A stretch of DNA of 64,000 bases, from NCBI GenBank assembly GCA_035578905.1, contig JAQJVL010000047.1:967111-1031110 (forward strand). The letters are read 5' to 3'. Made by a program: the position numbers and the translations under genes. This stretch comes from Stictocephala bisonia (Eukaryota; Arthropoda; Insecta; Hemiptera; Membracidae). Positions 57,860-64,000 of the stretch are shown piece after piece; positions within the stretch are counted from its first letter, which is position 1; each line of letters starts with the position of its first letter. The notes under the pieces are model-generated. The model was not told the DNA's origin and made no database searches. It saw only the letters and a list, made by a program, of their open reading frames with translations.

Positions 57860-60800
57860 GCCACCACATAACAGTTGTTAAGTAACTGTGACTCGGTGTA
57901 AACAATAACCTAGAGAGAGAGAGAATAGCTCCCATGGGGCGGTGGCATTGGTAATTGTGGCGGTGTGAATGTAAACCATACATGATCTCAAGAAGGGGGG
58001 AGGACATCCGGTTTGAGGTTGGGACATCTTCCCATTGGCACGTGTGTACTTTCAACTTTAGCTTAAATTCAATTGACTCAATTAAAGTAAAGAATACAGT
58101 TTGTGTTTTTTTTATTCTGTCTCATTTGTTAAGAACACAATCCAAATGAAACAAAGACGAAACAAGTAAAAAAATATATAAAATAAAACTGTATAGCTGT
58201 TGACAGTGATAAAATATCACTTATCAAACATCATTATATATAAATCTAGTTAACAATGGCTGAAGTCTAACATTAATAATAATTGAAACTTAGAGTAATA
58301 CAAATAATAATAACAATTAATGATTCATACACAGTGTTCATGGGTGATTTCAAACATTCATAGTGCCAATCAAACAAAGTCCTTCCAAATTTGTAAGAAA
58401 CTTAGTGGACCGGAAGGAATTCACCCTCTGCATTAAAAGCAATATTTTCTTGGATGGAACAGTGGGAAACTTTTGGCGTTGATTAATATGGATTTGTCAA
58501 TTAAAGCTATCCTAATACTGTTTTGAACAATTGTCAGTCAATAACAAACCTGTGATGTCTGAATATATGTGAGAGATGTTACGGGAAGGGCTTAGTTAAA
58601 AATATTACTGTTATTCAATTTTGATACTGTTTTACAAAATAACATAAAATAGATTAACGTACTCAATAATAAAGCAACATTTGTCAAGCAAGTTTTGAAT
58701 TTGAAGTTTTGAAAAAAATCGTGCCGTTAACATGTTATAAAATAAATATTGATACAGTTTTCTTTACTTACTGGTACTATAAGTAAGTGACTGTTCTCTC
58801 TTGAGTATTTCGGTTAAAATTAACGAGAACAGTTGTTTTCAAAACTTATTTTATTTATTTTAGCACATAAAAAGCTATTTAAAACATATGTTTGCTATTT
58901 ATTACAAAGTGTTTAGCTCAAAATAATTAAATAACTATCATTTTGTTTACGCAAGAGATATAACAATAGTCAACATGTTAAATGCTATAAATACAAAAAA
59001 AGGTGTATAAAACTGTTGTAAAGGAGATAAGCTGGAAGTTAAAAAAGATTTATGTAATTTTAATTGTACTTATTTCTTGTTGGAATTGTGGAAAAAAATT
59101 TCTTTCTTTCTTTCTTATACAAACTTCTGTTTTAGTAAGGGAAAAATAACTGCATAAGATTTGAACGTTTTTATGTAAATAAATACTTTGGATATAAATA
59201 AAAATTATGAATTTACCTTATTACATTTTAAGATATTGTGACAATAGTTAACATTTTTTTATTTCATAAAAAAAGACAGCAATTTTTATGGTTTACATTG
59301 TTGAATAGTTGATTTTAATCCAAACCTGTTTCTGGCATATATATTCACTGTTAGGCCTACTAATGAGGACTATTAACTATTATTTCATTAAACTGAAAAA
59401 AAAGGTTAAACCTAATATGAGTTATATTCTAGGTTATACGAGTATAGCGTATCTCATACTAATGACACTTAGTTTGGAAAGTACGCTAGTCAGGTTTTGA
59501 AACTCTCGTTCAAAACATTTCTCCTTGAAAACATTTCTCCTTAAAAACTTGATATATTTTATTAATTAAAATGACACTCAGGCTGAATATATTATTATAC
59601 TTATTTTTTATTTTGAAAAATAAACAAACTATTTTATGGCATTCTAAACTAAACATAAAAAAAATGTATACGTCTAGGAAGGAAAAACATCATAGCCTTT
59701 TGGATAGTTCATCACCCCTGTTTACGGATACAACTGATTTACGATTTACCCTGTCTATATACTAAGTATTGGTGGTTATGCATATTAATCTTATTTGTAT
59801 ATTGAGGAAAGAAGTATCATGTATGACTGGGGTGCATGGACTACAATAGAACAATAGAAGAATAATTTGTGTATTAGAAGGATATAATATAGTGAAGGGG
59901 GTGGCTTCTCAGTGTAATTAATTGTAGGGGGCTTTCTTGTTTGAAACCTTAAAGTACTAGTAAAGCACGCGGTCTGAACTGCAGAAAGGAGAACGCCTCA
60001 CTATAATGAACTCTCTCCGAAGTTTTGGCAAATCATTCTTTAAAATACGAATTTCTCTGATAGAGAAACCCACAGACATGAGTGGGTGTTAAGACAATTG
60101 TAGCTTGCATTCAGATGGAAATACTCTGCTGAGAAAGTTAGACTAGACTGCATTCGGGAGTCTTTTTGTTACTTTTTGTTTGTTTCAAACAAATACAGGA
60201 TTTATTTCAAAATGAATGTTTAAAAGGTGATAACATATCATTAAAGAAGTCAAAATGTCTTTAAGTTGACAAAAATTAAAGATATAATTAAAAAATTTTA
60301 GACTAACTGTATACATAATAATTTATTTCATTTAGTAAAATCTATTTAACATTTGGCTTGGTTATTCATTGGTTGTATAAAAACAAAAAGTTATAATGTT
60401 ATAGAGGTAATAACGTATGACCATGAATATTTTGAGTTTAGGTTATGATATTTTAACGTAATTGGAAAAATAAAATTTACATAAATAAAAAATGTATACC
60501 TTGAAATTTATAAGATTGTTTTTTAATCACATAGGAGCTTATTTGAGCAATTCGTAATAAATTGACATTAATTCTAGGTCTGCAAGATCACAGAAACATA
60601 CAAGTTCTGTACTTCTTGTGTTACGTACAAAACTGCTGAACTTTGATTCACCACAACTCTTAAGGATTTTGAAGTACTACAATTGGTGTGACAATGTCCA
60701 GATAATTTAAATAAAACTCCATTAACAGGGCTTGTGTTCTGGTTAAGGAACTTGTATTCTGTGATGCCAAAAGGTTGATTACTACATTGTTAATTGACAA

Positions 60801-61650
60801 CAACCTAATAAAAATTATCCTCGAAATAACTTTAAACTTACTATTTTTAAAATCTTTTACTTGGTAGTTAGTTGTAATTTGAACAGTTTTAATATCGTAA
60901 CTTCTAGTAGATAATAGATCCAGTTTATTTCTTTAAATAATTTGATGTATTTCATTCGTTACTAAATAGTCACAAAATAGACGACATAAAAATAAATAAT
61001 TGTAAAGTAAAAATTGTTATAAGTCACCTTAAATGTAGGTATTTTAAATAAATGTATTTTACGAAAATGAAAAAAAGTTACACTGATGAATTTTCTTCAA
61101 TATGAAAGATAAAACAACAATAAATAGTTAGATAGTGGAAATCTTAATTAAAATAGACTTTAATAATAAACACATTGTAAAGCTATTCTTTCATACTCAA
61201 TTTCATGATATTTTATAAACTTTTATGACGAGGATCTGAAAATAAAATTTGATTATTTGAAACATATATTTTAATTATTTATTTGTAGTCATAGTTATAA
61301 GACTATTTTACTGTAACTTATATGGACGAATATATTACAAATAACGTGATGAAAATCTATGCGTAAATACAGTCTATAATAGAAACTTAAGACGAACGTA
61401 GCTTAGAAAGTATCATTGATATAAAACATGACAAATGAACATTAGCATTTATTAGTGTAAATGGGAGACTTCAGTAATTAACGAGGAACATCTTATTTAA
61501 ATTATAATGTTAGCTAAATCAAGGGAAAAAATCACATCACATAAATAAAATTAAAGTTTTAACGTATAAGGGAGAGATAATCAGTTGAAAGCTACTTTTT
61601 AGTCACAACATTTACATCGATTGCATCACTTGTGATTAAGATGACTGTTT
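57860..61650. other. AT-rich non-coding stretch, nothing recognised
   Basis: No exon, repeat pair or RNA gene could be supported over almost 4 kb. Confidence 0.4.
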
Positions 61651-61659
61651 TGTTCGCAG

Positions 61660-61979
61660 ACAAAAAACAACCAGCTGTTAAAGAAGACTCAGACAAACGA
61701 TGCGAGAGCGAGTGATGAAATACATTTCACTCGTCGCCTTCAGCATTGACTGGTTACACCGAGGATTATGCTTCTCTCCAACCTGCCCAAGGTCAAGACT
61801 GGAAAGTGACCCAGACACCAAAACAAAGGAAGAACACGTGCCTGCCCATCAGAGGTCCATTGTACGAGTGTGCTTGTATGGGACGTGCCCTTAGGGCTGC
61901 GAGAAGGAACAGAACAACAGCGCGATTGAATGAGGACAAGATTAATCGCGGGGAAAGTGTAATCAATTTTTGCTCTCTG
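61660..61979 (+). other. candidate exon, possibly 5' untranslated
   Basis: Acceptor TTGTTCGCAG and donor CTCTG|GTAAGA enclose a 320-nt island richer in GC. No frame is open across it; the longest reads GRALRAARRNRTTARLNED and crosses the donor. It may be a non-coding exon or a chance pair of sites. Confidence 0.3.
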
Positions 61980-62124
61980 GTAAGACAATAGCTACAGAGT
62001 CTGAGCAATGGGATGAACTGTCTGTATCGCAAGTTTGGGAATCGATTCATTAGGAGAAAGTGACCTTTCCCGCGCATTGCCACTTTCTTGTAGTCACGAT
62101 AGTGCAGTGATCCGGAGTTACTAT

Positions 62125-62134
62125 GCGCATGCGC
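62125..62134. promoter_or_regulatory. NRF-1-like palindrome
   Basis: GCGCATGCGC, the consensus palindrome bound by NRF-1/Ewg-type factors, in a CpG-richer patch at 62.07-62.17 kb. Together with the preceding candidate exon it may mark a promoter. Confidence 0.35.
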
Positions 62135-62199
62135 TGAGCTGTCAGGCAGTGCGCAGACGCAGACGCCTTGATGGACACATGCTACTAGTACCATTCACT

Positions 62200-64000
62200 T
62201 GACTATAGAGACTGTAAAATGAATGTTAGTAATCACTTGATTTAAGGAGTATGAAAGTGGTGCAACGGTCCAAGTGACTGTGTTATAATGTTAAAAATAC
62301 ACTTTTTCTTAACAGATGTGTTTAAATTAAAGATCAACTTCACTTGAACCATTTTAACATAATAGCATTTAATTAAAAATGCTACAACCTCACTTTAAAT
62401 CATATTGATACTTAGAAAACAAAATATTTTTAAAAAGAGGTGTTTTTAAAAGTGACTTATAGTAATATTGCGATACAGTTTAAGAACACGAGTTGAGCAC
62501 AAATTTATAACGGTATAAAATCAAAAATACACAAATATTAACATTTCTTTATATCAAGTATACGTTTCCTTGTTTTATATTTCTACAAACATAAAAAGCT
62601 AATAAACACCCTAATAAATGACATACATCTACTATGTATGGCAATGCAATGCCAATTATTATATACTTATTTCCATCAAATAAAAATAGAATCATGTCTT
62701 TTTTGTTTAAATCCACGAATTATAAGTCTCTTTTTCATCATAAAGTTTAACCGTTCGAGTTCACATTTTAGGGCCACTAATGTCATTTAATCTACTAACT
62801 TTAATCAACCGTCCAAGCCTTAACACAACTCAGCCATTAACTGTACAAATAATTTAACTTACAACCTTTTATCACAAATCATAATCATCCATTCTCTATA
62901 TTGGTTTCTGAATGGTTTAGTCACTCTGCGTGATTTATTTAAGAGTTGAATGTTAATTGAAATAATTCGCTTCTAAACAACTAACTGTCATTTATCATAA
63001 TATTATAATTAATTAATAGTAATTGAGTCCAATTACAACGGTCGGATACTTATTAAAACTTGCCACTGTTGTTGGAAGATATGAAAATCCAAAACGGCAA
63101 TGAAAAACAATCATAATATTTGACATAAACAATTCAAAACACATTTATGGACAATGCTACCCAAAAATATAAATAACAGTAATCCAATTAAAAATATGTA
63201 AAATGCATTAATGCAATTAAAAAGTCTCTTTTAATTAAAGCAGAAGTTTTTAAAAGCTGATGTCACACTAACACTGCGAAGAAGTTTTCGTAGTCTAATT
63301 GGGTCTGGTAGTAAATGCCATCGCTCTACTTAGAGATTATCGCACAAGTTTGTTCTGTCGAAGACTACAAATGTGTATTTAGGTTTTCTACCGTGAACCA
63401 CAACATCCTTGTTGACCTAGTACATGGTGTTCCGTCCTGTTTACTCCTTAGACAGGACTGGCTTAACGTGTTCTATGTCGTTCTGGAAGTGGTTTAGTAA
63501 ATTATCGTAGTATTTATTAAGTTTTAGTGAATAACATAGTTTTAGATATATTACTTTACTATGATACTTATGATTTAAATAATAAATATTGCCACTATAT
63601 TTTGTTCAATTAGTAAGCAAATGTATATATATATATATATAAATGTATTGTGAATTAATCGTCGCTGTAGCTGTGTTAGTCGTTCAGATAGGTAAACTAT
63701 TATTAAATGCGTTCTTCAATAGTGCTTAAAATATATAGTGCACAGAAAAAGAAAACTGTAATATGTATAACTACATAATATTATTGGTGAATCTAATACT
63801 GCATTCCTATCATGATCACTTTGGTATTTTTTTGTTTTGTTTTGAGTTCTTAAGTAATTTCATGTACTGTAACTATGTTCTTATAGTATGTAGAAAAGAG
63901 GAACATTACGTTTATTATTACTATCATATGTGAAGTAGACATTTAATATTGTTTTTAAGTTATCACACGTGAAATCCTGCTGTCATTTTGTAAGCAGGAT
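62200..64000. other. AT-rich non-coding end of window
   Basis: A 60-codon + strand frame at 63315 (from MPSLYLEIIAQV) is slightly GC-richer but has no recognisable motif or splice support. A short (TA)n run lies near 63625. Confidence 0.35.

Overview
The window is eukaryotic and almost certainly insect DNA. It is AT-rich, genes are split by GT-AG introns, short TTAGG-type telomeric motifs are scattered through it, and the mobile elements (Tigger/pogo, piggyBac-like, mariner, BEL/Pao, Jockey-like LINEs, a Penelope-like element, tRNA-derived SINEs) are of arthropod type. A hemipteran is my best guess, but that is an inference.

Only two host genes are well supported. On the + strand, the last two coding exons of the ubiquitin-conjugating enzyme UBE2C/Vihar lie at 2435-2639 and 4697-4812; earlier exons lie before the window. 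On the - strand, a ZP-domain transmembrane apical-matrix protein runs from about 49.5 kb down to 36.4 kb. Eight phase-consistent exons carry a Pro/Ser-rich repeat region, a ten-cysteine ZP module, a furin-type site and a C-terminal membrane segment. Further upstream, three candidate exons appear to be alternatives.

From 3.5 to 35.9 kb the window is a nested mobile-element landscape. In order: a 1-kb Tigger-type MITE in the UBE2C intron; a 3.3-kb decayed Tigger transposon with a piggyBac-like MITE inserted in it; a 71-bp triple repeat; a SINE-like copy; a broken Ulp1/SENP-like protease ORF with a 51-bp tandem expansion; a Penelope-like element with a hammerhead-like motif; a LINE whose ORF1 region encodes an SGNH-hydrolase-like and a macro-like domain, interrupted by a mariner; a Jockey-type LINE interrupted by a 928-bp near-perfect palindrome of two mariner 5' halves; another Tigger-type MITE; and an 8.2-kb BEL/Pao retrotransposon with 330-bp LTRs whose leader carries a long open mariner transposase. 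After that come a Ty3/gypsy RT scrap, SINE pieces and a piggyBac-like MITE.

From 50 to 64 kb there is little recognisable coding sequence. I list three candidate exons, some regulatory-looking motifs, SINE copies and inverted repeats, all at low confidence. No rRNA, functional tRNA, CRISPR array or bacterial operon was seen.
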